DNA from: Mycolicibacterium sp. YH-1
GTDB lineage: Bacteria > Actinomycetota > Actinomycetes > Mycobacteriales > Mycobacteriaceae
Assembly: GCF_022557175.1 (NCBI RefSeq)
Contig: NZ_CP092915.1
Span: forward strand, 3,968,001-4,032,000
Direction: 5' to 3'
Length of the DNA: 64,000 nucleotides
Shown here: in pieces, positions 36,992 through 44,898 of the stretch
Position numbering within the stretch: position 1 is the stretch's first letter
Layout of the letters: every line of letters begins with the position of its first letter
Translations under genes and position numbers: made by a program
The notes under the pieces: generated by a model
The model's input: only the letters and a program-made list of their open reading frames with translations
Told to the model about the DNA's origin: nothing
Databases searched by the model: none

Positions 36992-37698
36992 TGTTCGAGG
37001 AGTTCGGCGCCCAACACCTGTGGCTCATCTGGCAGGGTGCGGTCATCACAGTTCAGATCTGTGTCTTATCAGTGCTTTTCGGCGGACTTCTCGGGGTTCT
37101 CATCGGTCTGATGTCGACGGGAACCATACGACCGCTGCGCTGGTTCAGCACCATCTACGTGGCCTTGATCCGCGGCATCCCCGTCCTGCTGATCATCTTC
37201 TTCGTCTACTTCGGCCTACCGTTGCTGAACCCCGGCAGCAGCCTTCCCGAGTACTGGGCAGCTGTCATCGCATTGTCCATCTTCGCCTCGGCGTACATCG
37301 GTGAGCTGGTCCGCGGAAGTATCCAGGCGGTGCCGCGGGGACAGTTCGAAGCCGCAGAGGCACTCGGGATGTCGTACGTTCAGCGTATGCGGTGGGTCAT
37401 CCTGCCGCAGGCCGCGCGCATGATCGTCCCGCCCGGCGTCGGGTTCCTGGTGGTCCTCGTCAAAGACAGTTCTCTTGTCGCTGTCATCGGTCTAGTCGAA
37501 CTCACGCGAGCCGGCAATGTCGTGAGCTCGCTCACGGCGGACCCGATCACCACTTACCTCGTCGTCGGCGCCTGCTATTTCGTCGTCTGCTACGCGCTGT
37601 CCGCCCTCGGGCACCGCTGGGAGCGCTCGCTCGGAGTTCGAGTTCCCGCACCCGAAGTCGGCGACGCACTCACCCTCAACCCCGGAGCATCAAGATGA
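36991..37698 (+). CDS. ABC permease, polar amino acid (HisQ/GlnP) type
   Basis: Second membrane subunit, 235 residues. It shows [21 protein letters not shown], the typical family sequence, and the ATPase-contact loop [21 protein letters not shown]. The start at 36991 overlaps the previous stop by one base; an ATG five codons upstream is less likely. The 3' end overlaps the ATPase start by four bases. The last 30 residues are a polar cytoplasmic tail. Confidence 0.93.
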   Translation: MFEEFGAQHLWLIWQGAVITVQICVLSVLFGGLLGVLIGLMSTGTIRPLRWFSTIYVALIRGIPVLLIIFFVYFGLPLLNPGSSLPEYWAAVIALSIFASAYIGELVRGSIQAVPRGQFEAAEALGMSYVQRMRWVILPQAARMIVPPGVGFLVVLVKDSSLVAVIGLVELTRAGNVVSSLTADPITTYLVVGACYFVVCYALSALGHRWERSLGVRVPAPEVGDALTLNPGASR

Positions 37699-38423
37699 TC
37701 GAAGTCCACGAGCTGCGCCTGAGCTACGGCAGTAATGAAGTTCTACACGGCGTCTCATGCCAGGTGGCTGAGCGCGAGGTGGTCTGCATCATCGGCGCGT
37801 CGGGCTCCGGGAAGAGCACTCTGCTGCGGTGTATGAACGGATTGGAACGTCCCTCCCATGGGTCCATCGTGATCAACGGTCACACACTCGGACCACAGGA
37901 GAAGCCCGCGAACCTGGCTGTCGTGCGCCGCGATGCCGGCATGGTGTTCCAGCACTTCAACCTCTTCCCGCATATGACGGTCATCGAGAACATCGCTCTC
38001 GCTCCGCGGAGGGTGCTGGGGCGCAGCAAGGCCGAAGCCCACGACCGTGCCCGCGAGCTGCTGGGACGTGTCGGTCTCGCAGACAAGGCGGAGGTCTATC
38101 CGGATTCGCTATCGGGTGGACAGACTCAGCGGGTCGCGATCGCCCGGGCTCTTGCCATGGACCCCAAGGTCATGTTGTTCGACGAACCCACCTCCGCCCT
38201 GGACCCTGAGATCGTCGGTGAGGTGCTCGCCGTCATGAAAGCACTTGCTGCCGAGGGAATGACCATGGTGGTGGTCACTCACGAGATGGGCTTCGCGCGT
38301 GAGGTCGCCGACCGGGTGATCTACATCGACAAGGGCAACATCATCGAGACCAATGACCCCACCACACTGTTCACCTCCCCACAGGAGTCCAGAACTCGCG
38401 AGTTCCTGAGCAAGGTGCTCTGA
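37695..38423 (+). CDS. ABC importer ATP-binding protein, polar amino acid type
   Basis: Energises the importer. The 242-residue protein has Walker [10 protein letters not shown] (34-42), the Q-loop [14 protein letters not shown], signature [15 protein letters not shown], Walker [15 protein letters not shown] and the switch histidine in [12 protein letters not shown]. The signature has Thr where relatives usually have Gln (LSGGQQQR), a small deviation. The ATG overlaps the preceding permease stop (ATGA). The deacylase gene starts two bases after its stop, a strong sign that transport and catabolism are one unit. Confidence 0.94.
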   Translation: MIEVHELRLSYGSNEVLHGVSCQVAEREVVCIIGASGSGKSTLLRCMNGLERPSHGSIVINGHTLGPQEKPANLAVVRRDAGMVFQHFNLFPHMTVIENIALAPRRVLGRSKAEAHDRARELLGRVGLADKAEVYPDSLSGGQTQRVAIARALAMDPKVMLFDEPTSALDPEIVGEVLAVMKALAAEGMTMVVVTHEMGFAREVADRVIYIDKGNIIETNDPTTLFTSPQESRTREFLSKVL

Positions 38424-38424
38424 A

Positions 38425-40029
38425 ATGCCCGAACTCGACACCCTGCTGGTCGGCGCCGAGATCATCGACGGCACCGGCAGTGGCCGCCAGCGCTGTCACA
38501 TCGGGATTCGCGGCGAGCGTATCGAGTACGTCGGGCAATCCCCGGACGTGCAGGCGGTGAACACCGTGGATTGCCGTGGCATGCTGATAACTCCGGGCTT
38601 GATCGATCCGCACAGCCACAGTGACTGGTCGGTGCTCGGCAACCGCGACGCCTTCAGCACAATCCATCAAGGGGTGACCACAGAGGTCGTCGGCAACTGT
38701 GGCGTGACGTACGCGCCTCTTGGTGAGCAGGACGCCGCGAGTACGCAGAGCGCCCTTAGGTCGCTGGGCTTCGAAGGACCGGTTGACTGGCGCAGCTTCG
38801 GGGAGTTCCTCCAGCGGGTGCACTCTGATGCCACGGCACAGAACCTGATGTGGTTCGTCGGGCACACCGCCATAAGTTCGACTGCCCGGTCGCGCGCCGA
38901 GCGGGAGGGTGGTGACGAACGGAACGAGCGCGTCCGACTCCTCGAGGAGGCGATGGAGGCTGGAGCGATCGGATTCTCCAGCGGCCTGGAGTACGGAGCC
39001 GGGAGGTTTGCGCGCACCGAGGAGCTGGCCGAGCTGGCCCGCGTCGCCGGACGCCGGAACGGCATGTACGCCAGTCACATCCGGAATCGCGATCAAGGAC
39101 TCGGTGAGGCGGTGGACGAATTCTTCGACATCGTCGACGCAGGGCAACTGAGAGCCCAGCTGTCGCATCTGAACGTGCGTCACGGCACGGGCGCCGAACC
39201 CGGTGCCTGGGAACGGGCCGCCGAGCGGGTGGTGGGCGAGCGACAACGCGGCACAGACGTCCTGGCCGATATGACGCCATACCCACACGGGATCGGCATG
39301 GCGGCCGGCCTCCTGCCCGGGTGGCTCATCGATCGGCCTGCCGCCGAGGCCGCCGAGCTGCTGAAGGACCGCGAGATCCGGGATCGGGTGCGCAACGACA
39401 GCGACCGCTACTGGAGATTCGTGCACCGGGGTCAATGGGAGAGGGTTCGGCTGGGCGTGAGCCTGACTCACCCTGAGTGGGAGGGGCTGTCCTTTCCTGA
39501 GATCGCCGAGTTGCACGGCCTCGACGAATGGGACTGCCTGTTTGACGTGCTCGCTGCGGCCGGACCTGACCTGGGCGGTGTCCAACTACTCGGTCAGTTG
39601 TTCACTGATGATCATCTCGCCGAAGCGATCGCCCACGATCACTTCCTGTTGGGTGTCGACGCGTACACCACCCGGCGGGACGGGCCGCTGCACGCACGGA
39701 CCCTTCATCCGCTCTTCTACTACGGACACACTCACTACCTCGCTCAACATGTCCCGGCCGGAACGCTGTCCCTGGAAGAGGCCGTACGGAAGATGACCGG
39801 CATGGTCGCCGACCACTTCGGCATCCGGGACCGCGGTTACCTACGCGAAGGCGCCTTCGCCGACGTCGTTGTGTTCGATCCGGCGATTCTCCAGCGCACC
39901 GACACCTGGACTCTGCCAACGCAGTACGCCGAGGCCGCACGTCATGTCTGGGTCAACGGGGTTCCCGTCATCAGCTATGCCACGCACACAGGTCAGCGAC
40001 CGGGACGCTTTCTTCCCCATCAATCGTGA
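38425..40029 (+). CDS. N-acyl-D-amino-acid deacylase family amidohydrolase
   Basis: Metal-dependent amidohydrolase that removes an acyl group from an N-acyl-D-amino acid or similar compound. The 534-residue protein has the metal motif DPHSHSD (His63, His65, Asp67), the cysteine in VVGNCGV (about 92) that bridges zinc in D-aminoacylases, MYASHIRNRDQGLGEAVDE, LSHLNVRHG, DMTPYPHGIGM and the C-terminal YLREGAFADVVVFDP. Its place, directly after the ABC ATPase and before acid-sugar genes, suggests that the substrate is an N-acylated amino-sugar acid (for example N-acetyl-glucosaminate). That substrate is inferred and not shown. Confidence 0.88.
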   Translation: MPELDTLLVGAEIIDGTGSGRQRCHIGIRGERIEYVGQSPDVQAVNTVDCRGMLITPGLIDPHSHSDWSVLGNRDAFSTIHQGVTTEVVGNCGVTYAPLGEQDAASTQSALRSLGFEGPVDWRSFGEFLQRVHSDATAQNLMWFVGHTAISSTARSRAEREGGDERNERVRLLEEAMEAGAIGFSSGLEYGAGRFARTEELAELARVAGRRNGMYASHIRNRDQGLGEAVDEFFDIVDAGQLRAQLSHLNVRHGTGAEPGAWERAAERVVGERQRGTDVLADMTPYPHGIGMAAGLLPGWLIDRPAAEAAELLKDREIRDRVRNDSDRYWRFVHRGQWERVRLGVSLTHPEWEGLSFPEIAELHGLDEWDCLFDVLAAAGPDLGGVQLLGQLFTDDHLAEAIAHDHFLLGVDAYTTRRDGPLHARTLHPLFYYGHTHYLAQHVPAGTLSLEEAVRKMTGMVADHFGIRDRGYLREGAFADVVVFDPAILQRTDTWTLPTQYAEAARHVWVNGVPVISYATHTGQRPGRFLPHQS

Positions 40030-40060
40030 ACACGGAACAACAGCAGCAAAGGAACATCCT

Positions 40061-41197
40061 ATGAAGATCACCCACATCGACACCTGCGGACTACGCGGGG
40101 CCACGCCCGAAGGCGGCTGGTCCAACGAACTTCGGCCCGACGACGTGGTGCACACGCTTGTCGCGGTACACACCGACACCGGCCTGGTCGGTATCGGCAG
40201 TGCGTTCACCTCCGAGGGGTTGGTACGCGCGGCCATCGACCTGCTTCGGCCACAGCTGTTGGGACAGAGCGCACTTGAGGTGGAGCGGCTCACAGAGACC
40301 TTGCACCAGAGCGCGTTCTGGATGGGCCGTGGCGGTTCACTCACTCATGCCACAAGCGCCATCGACATCGCCCTGTGGGATGTCGCCGGTCAGGCACTCG
40401 GGCAGCCTGTTGGCCGTCTACTGGGTGGCCGCTACCGCGACCGGGTCCGTCCCTACGCCTCGGTGTTGATGGACGAAGCACCCATCATGGCCGAAGACCT
40501 CTCTGCACTCGTTGATTACGGCTTCACGGCATTCAAGATCGGCTGGTGGAAGTTCGGCCGCGTAGACGCCGCAACGGACGAACGCACCGTCGCCGCGGCT
40601 AGGGAGGCAGTCGGAGATCGGTTGCTGGCTGTGGACGCAGGCGGTTCGGAGGCCTTCTTCCCGGGCGGTCTGTCGTGGGCGAGACGTACTGCCGACATGC
40701 TCGCCGCGTACGACGTGGCGTGGTTCGAGGAGGCGTTGTCGCCCGACGACGTTGACGGATTCGTCGCGCTGCGTTCCTATTCGAAGGTGGCGATCAGTGG
40801 GGGTGAGGTTCTCACCCGACGCCAGACGTTCGCCCCGTTCCTCGACGCGGGCGCGTTCGACATCATCCAACCGGACTGCACCAAAGGCGGTGGCCTCAGT
40901 GAGTCTCGTCGGATCGGTTGGAGTGCGCAGGATCGCGGTGTCCGACTAATACCGCACGGCTGGAACACCGCGATCGGGCTGGCCGCCGATCTGCAGCTCG
41001 CCTCAGCCCTGGCGGCCACCGACTTGGTCGAGTACAAGACCGGCTCGGCCTACATCGACGATCTCGTCCGCGACAGTTGGACGCTGAATACCGACGGCAT
41101 GCTCAGAATCCCCGATGCTGCCGGATTGGGCGTGACACTCGACCCCGAAGGTCTCGGTCGCTATGGAACCAATCCGACGTTCGCCGAGGCGCGATGA
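40061..41197 (+). CDS. Enolase superfamily (mandelate racemase/MLE-type) acid-sugar dehydratase
   Basis: Expected to take the alpha proton from a sugar acid and expel the beta hydroxyl, giving a 2-keto-3-deoxy acid. The 378-residue protein has the N-terminal capping domain and barrel residues FKIGWWKFGR (acid/base lysines), LLAVDAGGSEAFF, WFEEALSPDD, ISGGEVL, IIQPDCTKGGG and IPHGWNTAIG. These are metal ligands and a catalytic histidine of the mandelate racemase group, with KxGWWK in place of KxK. The ATG has AAAGGA at 8 bases. If the substrate were a 2-amino acid-sugar, the product imine would hydrolyse to KDG and ammonia (inference). Confidence 0.88.
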   Translation: MKITHIDTCGLRGATPEGGWSNELRPDDVVHTLVAVHTDTGLVGIGSAFTSEGLVRAAIDLLRPQLLGQSALEVERLTETLHQSAFWMGRGGSLTHATSAIDIALWDVAGQALGQPVGRLLGGRYRDRVRPYASVLMDEAPIMAEDLSALVDYGFTAFKIGWWKFGRVDAATDERTVAAAREAVGDRLLAVDAGGSEAFFPGGLSWARRTADMLAAYDVAWFEEALSPDDVDGFVALRSYSKVAISGGEVLTRRQTFAPFLDAGAFDIIQPDCTKGGGLSESRRIGWSAQDRGVRLIPHGWNTAIGLAADLQLASALAATDLVEYKTGSAYIDDLVRDSWTLNTDGMLRIPDAAGLGVTLDPEGLGRYGTNPTFAEAR

Positions 41198-41832
41198 CCA
41201 TTTCCGACCCTTTTCACGCCCTGTTCACCCACCCCGTCATCCCCCTGGCCTCGGTTCGCGCCGAGGGGCATATCGAGGCCATCGGTGACGGCCTTGTCGA
41301 CGGCGGCCTGCCGGTCGTCGAGGTGGCGTTACGAGGGGAATTGGCGGTGCAGTCGATCAGGCAGTTGGCTGCGCGCGGGGACCTCCTGGTCGGCGCAGGT
41401 ACGGTGCGCTCGACAGCGCAGTTGAGTCAGATCATCGACGCCGGCGCGCAATTCATCGTCACCCCGGGTCTCGATGTGGACGTGGTGAACTACGCGGCGC
41501 GCGCGGGTCTGCCGATCATTCCCGGGATTCTCACCCCGACCGAGATCGGTCTGGCGGCCCGGCTGGGTCTGACCCGAGTCAAACTGTTTCCCGCCGCGGC
41601 TGTCGACGCCATCGCCATGCTGAATGCCTATGCCGACGTCTTCCCCGATATGCGGTTCATGCCATCAGCCGGTCTTAATGCCGCAAACGCTGCCGAATTC
41701 CTGGCTCACCAATCTGTTTTCGCGATCAGCGGCAGCTGGATCGCCGCGGCGGCTCACGACGGTGCAGCAGCGGTTGCGGCGGCCGCACGCGAAGCCTTGG
41801 AAGTCGCACATTCGGCGGCGCTGCCGCAATGA
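41194..41832 (+). CDS. eda: 2-keto-3-deoxy-6-phosphogluconate aldolase-type enzyme
   Basis: Class I aldolase that splits KDPG (or the galactonate form) into pyruvate and glyceraldehyde 3-phosphate. The 212-residue protein has PVIPLASVRAEGHIEAI, the catalytic glutamate region VVEVALRG, LLVGAGTVRS, FIVTPGLD, the Schiff-base lysine in RVKLFPAAAVDAI (Lys130) and FMPSAGLN. It overlaps both neighbours (ATGA each side), so the dehydratase, aldolase and kinase are translationally linked. Together they form the end of an Entner-Doudoroff-like branch. Confidence 0.92.
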   Translation: MTISDPFHALFTHPVIPLASVRAEGHIEAIGDGLVDGGLPVVEVALRGELAVQSIRQLAARGDLLVGAGTVRSTAQLSQIIDAGAQFIVTPGLDVDVVNYAARAGLPIIPGILTPTEIGLAARLGLTRVKLFPAAAVDAIAMLNAYADVFPDMRFMPSAGLNAANAAEFLAHQSVFAISGSWIAAAAHDGAAAVAAAAREALEVAHSAALPQ

Positions 41833-42797
41833 GCAGCGATACACCACTCGACGTCGTCACCGTCGGGGAGAGCCTCGGACTACTCACCGCTGAGCGGCCC
41901 GGGCGCCTACACAACTCCCCGGCTATGCGGCTCGGTTTCGGTGGCGCCGAGAGCAATGTGGCCATCGGTGTCGCAAGGCTCGGCGGTACGGCTGCCTGGA
42001 TCGGCCGCGTCGGCGCCGATGCACTCGGCGAGCTGATCGCACGTGAGCTGCGGGCCGAGGGGGTGCAGCCCTATGTCGTCGTCGACGAGACAACGGCCAC
42101 CGCACTCATGCTCAAGGAACGCCCTCAACCAGGTAACAGCCGCATCACTTACTACCGGCGCGGGCAGGCCGGCAGCCGGCTGCAGGCATCCGACATCCCA
42201 CCCTCGTTGATCGCCCGCACCAAGATCCTCCATGTCACCGGCATTCCCGCCGGTCTGGGCGAGACCTCGTTAGCGGCTGTGCACACGGCCATCGACTACG
42301 CCACCGCGGCCGGCGCGCTCATCTCTTTCGATGTCAACCACCGTCAGGCGCTGTGGACTGACGTCGCTGCGGCCGCAGCCGCTTACCGCGGTCTCGCCCA
42401 ACGCGCGCAGATCGTGTTCGCCGGAGACGACGAGGCGCATCTCCTGACAGGTGTTTCCGGTACGGACCGACAACTCGAGGTCATGATCGCGCTCGGAACC
42501 GACTGCGCCGTTCTGAAACGAGGCAGCAGAGGTGCGGTCGCCGCGACAACGGACGGCACTGTCGAGTCAGGAAAGGCGGTCGAGGTCCCCGTGGTCGACA
42601 CCGTTGGCGCGGGTGACGCGTTCGTGGCGGGCTGGCTGGCCGAGGTCGCCCGCGGCTCGGACCTGCGTCTGAGGCTCGACACTGCGCTGGCGTGCGGCGC
42701 CATGGCGTGTACCAGCACGGGTGATTGGGAGGGGAACCCCACTCGCCAGGACCTAGCCTGGTTACGGCAGGGCGCCCATGAACCTGTGAGCCGATGA
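41829..42797 (+). CDS. kdgK: PfkB family sugar kinase, 2-keto-3-deoxygluconate kinase type
   Basis: Ribokinase/PfkB kinase of 322 residues expected to phosphorylate KDG to KDPG. It has TVGESLGLLTAE, GGAESNVAIGVARLGGTAAWIGRVGAD near the N-terminus, ITYYRRGQAGSRL (typical for KDG kinases) and the catalytic DTVGAGDAFVAGW with Asp263 as base. The order dehydratase-aldolase-kinase follows the usual KDG operons. It is last in the operon; a Ddn-like gene on the other strand ends 20 bases downstream. Confidence 0.92.
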   Translation: MSSDTPLDVVTVGESLGLLTAERPGRLHNSPAMRLGFGGAESNVAIGVARLGGTAAWIGRVGADALGELIARELRAEGVQPYVVVDETTATALMLKERPQPGNSRITYYRRGQAGSRLQASDIPPSLIARTKILHVTGIPAGLGETSLAAVHTAIDYATAAGALISFDVNHRQALWTDVAAAAAAYRGLAQRAQIVFAGDDEAHLLTGVSGTDRQLEVMIALGTDCAVLKRGSRGAVAATTDGTVESGKAVEVPVVDTVGAGDAFVAGWLAEVARGSDLRLRLDTALACGAMACTSTGDWEGNPTRQDLAWLRQGAHEPVSR

Positions 42798-42816
42798 CGG
42801 ACCGCTAACTCCGCGG

Positions 42817-43239
42817 TCACCGCACCGGGGTCAGTGCGACGACCGGGATCTTCCTCGTCGTCTTCTTCTCGTAGCCGGCGAAGCCCGGATATCGACGAGC
42901 CTGCTCGGCGTACTTCGCGTCACGCTCGTCGCCGTCGAGTTCGGTGGCGACGACATCGAACTCCTCATCGCCGACCTCGATGCGGATCTGCGGATGGGCA
43001 CGCAGGTTGAAGTACCAGGCCGGGCTGGTGTCGGCACCCGCCTTGGAGGCGAACACCAGGTAGCGATCGCCGTCGGCCAGATACATCATGATGTTTGTTC
43101 GGGGCTCGCCGGTCTTGGCGCCCAACGTGTGCAGGATCAGCAGCGGCGCACCCTCGAACTGACCACCGACCCTGCCGTGATTGGCGCGGAACTCCGCGAT
43201 GTTCTTCGCGTTGAAATCGTTCAACTCGTTCTCGGCCAT
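42817..43239 (-). CDS. Ddn-like deazaflavin (F420)-dependent nitroreductase family protein
   Basis: A 140-residue split beta-barrel protein of the F420-dependent nitroreductase family (DUF385), which includes Ddn of M. tuberculosis. Recognisable parts are GRVGGQFEGAPLLILHTLGAKTGEPRTNIMMYL and VFASKAGADTSPAWYFNLRAHP, then YPGFAGYEKKTTRKIPVVALTPV. Such enzymes use reduced F420 to reduce quinones or other substrates. The ATG at 43239 has AAGGAGGG upstream; upstream in-frame starts are not needed. It probably stands alone or is co-transcribed with the thiolase-like gene, which ends 38 bases upstream. Confidence 0.92.
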   Translation of the reverse strand: MAENELNDFNAKNIAEFRANHGRVGGQFEGAPLLILHTLGAKTGEPRTNIMMYLADGDRYLVFASKAGADTSPAWYFNLRAHPQIRIEVGDEEFDVVATELDGDERDAKYAEQARRYPGFAGYEKKTTRKIPVVALTPVR

Positions 43240-43277
43240 TGGGCCCTCCTTGTTCATTCGACAGATCCAGGTTGCCC

Positions 43278-44477
43278 TCAGCGGGTGAGAACCATGCATC
43301 CGGCGATGGGACCGCCGCCCGCGGCAACCAGCGCCGTCTCCGGCTGTCGGCGAACCTGCCGCTGCCCGGCCTGACCCCGCAGCTGCAGGCACGCCTCGTG
43401 CAGAACCCAGTAGCCGTGCATCCGGCCAGCGGAGAGCTGACCGCCATAGGTGTTGAGCGGAAGCACCCCGTTCAGGGCGATCCGGGATGCCCCCTCCACG
43501 AAGGGTCCACCCTCACCGTCCGCACACACACCGAGCGCTTCCAGCCAGGCGATCGTCAGGAACGTGAAACCGTCGTACAGCTCGGCGATGTCCATGTCGC
43601 CGGGCGTGAGGTCGGTCCGCGACCACATCTGCGCTGCGGCGTCGACCGAGGCCATCTTCGGGAAGTCGTCGCGGTGGAACCAGCCACCGGACCCGTACGT
43701 CCCACCGATCGCCTCGACGCCCACCGCCGGATTCGGGCAGTCCGGTGCGTAGTCGCGATGCGACACCACCACGGCGATCGACCCATCGACGGGAACGTCG
43801 CAGTCGTAGAGACCCAGCGGCGTCGATATGGGACGGGACGCGAGATAGTCGTCCATGGTCATCGGATCCTGATAGGCCGCAAGCGGATTGAGCGCCGCAT
43901 TGCGTCTGCTGTTGATGGCCAGCCAACCCAGCTGTTCCCTCGTCGTGCCATAGAGGTCCATATGACGACGACAGTGCATCGCCACCCAGTTCGACGCCGA
44001 GTATGCGTGGGCGGCGAGCAGCTCGCCGACGTCGTCGTTGGCTCCGATCCGCCGTCGCTGCCCGGGCTCCCGCGGCTCGACCGGCGGGGACGTCAGCGCG
44101 TTCGGCTCGGGCGGGGGTCCCGACGAGTCGATCATCGACCCGCCCAGCATGCCGACGGTGCGGTAGACCAGGACGTGCCGCGAACGGCCCTGCGCCACCG
44201 CGAGGAACGCCGACATCAGGGGGCTCAACAGGCCAGCGGTGTCGAAGCCCGAACTTCGGTTCTGCGCATCGAGGCCGAGCGCCTCCACCACGTGCTGGCG
44301 TGGCGTGTCGCCGAGCGTGGCAACACCATCGATGTCCGCCGGCCTCAGGCCCGCATCGGCGATGGCGGCAGATGCCGCCTCGGTGGTCAGCTCCAGACCG
44401 GGGATGCCGGTGCGGCGGCCGATGCGGGAGATGCCGACCCCGCTGATGATCGCGTCCTTCTCGAAATGCGACGACAC
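43278..44477 (-). CDS. Thiolase-like protein (SCP2/lipid-transfer type)
   Basis: A 399-residue thiolase fold protein like those mycobacteria use in steroid and lipid side-chain degradation. It has the N-terminal IISGVGISRIGRRTG, SNWVAMHCRRHMDLYG, the C-terminal ELYDGFTFLTIAWLEALG and NTYGGQLSAGRMHGYWVLHEACLQLRG. The usual nucleophile position near residue 90 (SSGFDTAGLLSPLMSAFLAVAQG) holds no cysteine, so it may act as an aldol-lyase or acyl carrier subunit, as described for other non-classical thiolases with DUF35 partners. The GTG start has GGAG upstream. Its partner DUF35 gene is divergent instead of downstream. Confidence 0.85.
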   Translation of the reverse strand: MSSHFEKDAIISGVGISRIGRRTGIPGLELTTEAASAAIADAGLRPADIDGVATLGDTPRQHVVEALGLDAQNRSSGFDTAGLLSPLMSAFLAVAQGRSRHVLVYRTVGMLGGSMIDSSGPPPEPNALTSPPVEPREPGQRRRIGANDDVGELLAAHAYSASNWVAMHCRRHMDLYGTTREQLGWLAINSRRNAALNPLAAYQDPMTMDDYLASRPISTPLGLYDCDVPVDGSIAVVVSHRDYAPDCPNPAVGVEAIGGTYGSGGWFHRDDFPKMASVDAAAQMWSRTDLTPGDMDIAELYDGFTFLTIAWLEALGVCADGEGGPFVEGASRIALNGVLPLNTYGGQLSAGRMHGYWVLHEACLQLRGQAGQRQVRRQPETALVAAGGGPIAGCMVLTR

Positions 44478-44540
44478 GAGGCTCCATTCCCGTCCGGCAT
44501 CCGGGCCACCTAGAGGGACGTGACCGGTAGGTTCACCATC

Positions 44541-44894
44541 ATGGCAGGTCAGCTCGTCGTCCCGTACTGCGAGACGTGTGCGCTGTGGAGTCTTCCGCCC
44601 TCCTCGGACTGTCCCGACTGCGGAGCCACGCTCACCGGGCGGGCGGTGTCCGGCCACGGCACGGTGTTGACCTGGACCGTCAACCACTATCCCTTCAATC
44701 CCGCGGTGCCGCTGCCGTATGTCATCGCCATCGTCGAACTCGTCGAACAGCCGGGTTTGCGTCTCGCCGCCAACATCGTTGGCTGCCAGCCCGACTCGGT
44801 GTGTGCCGGCATGCCGGTGCAGGCGCGTTTCGAGCGTCACACGCTCGACCCCGAGCGGGTCTCCGCGCCCGTGTTCGGCCCGCTGCTCAGCTAG
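44541..44894 (+). CDS. DUF35/OB-fold acyl-CoA-associated protein
   Basis: About 117 residues with a rubredoxin-like zinc ribbon (CETC then CPDC; Cys10, 13, 24, 27) followed by an OB-fold: GHGTVLTWTVNHYPFNPAVPLPYVIAIVEL. Proteins of this type form complexes with non-classical thiolases or MaoC-like hydratases in steroid and polyketide-like pathways. The gene is 63 bases from the divergent thiolase gene, so the two products probably form a complex. A GTG start at 44520 is possible. It ends four bases before the stop of the convergent PucR gene. Confidence 0.85.
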   Translation: MAGQLVVPYCETCALWSLPPSSDCPDCGATLTGRAVSGHGTVLTWTVNHYPFNPAVPLPYVIAIVELVEQPGLRLAANIVGCQPDSVCAGMPVQARFERHTLDPERVSAPVFGPLLS

Positions 44895-44898
44895 TGCG

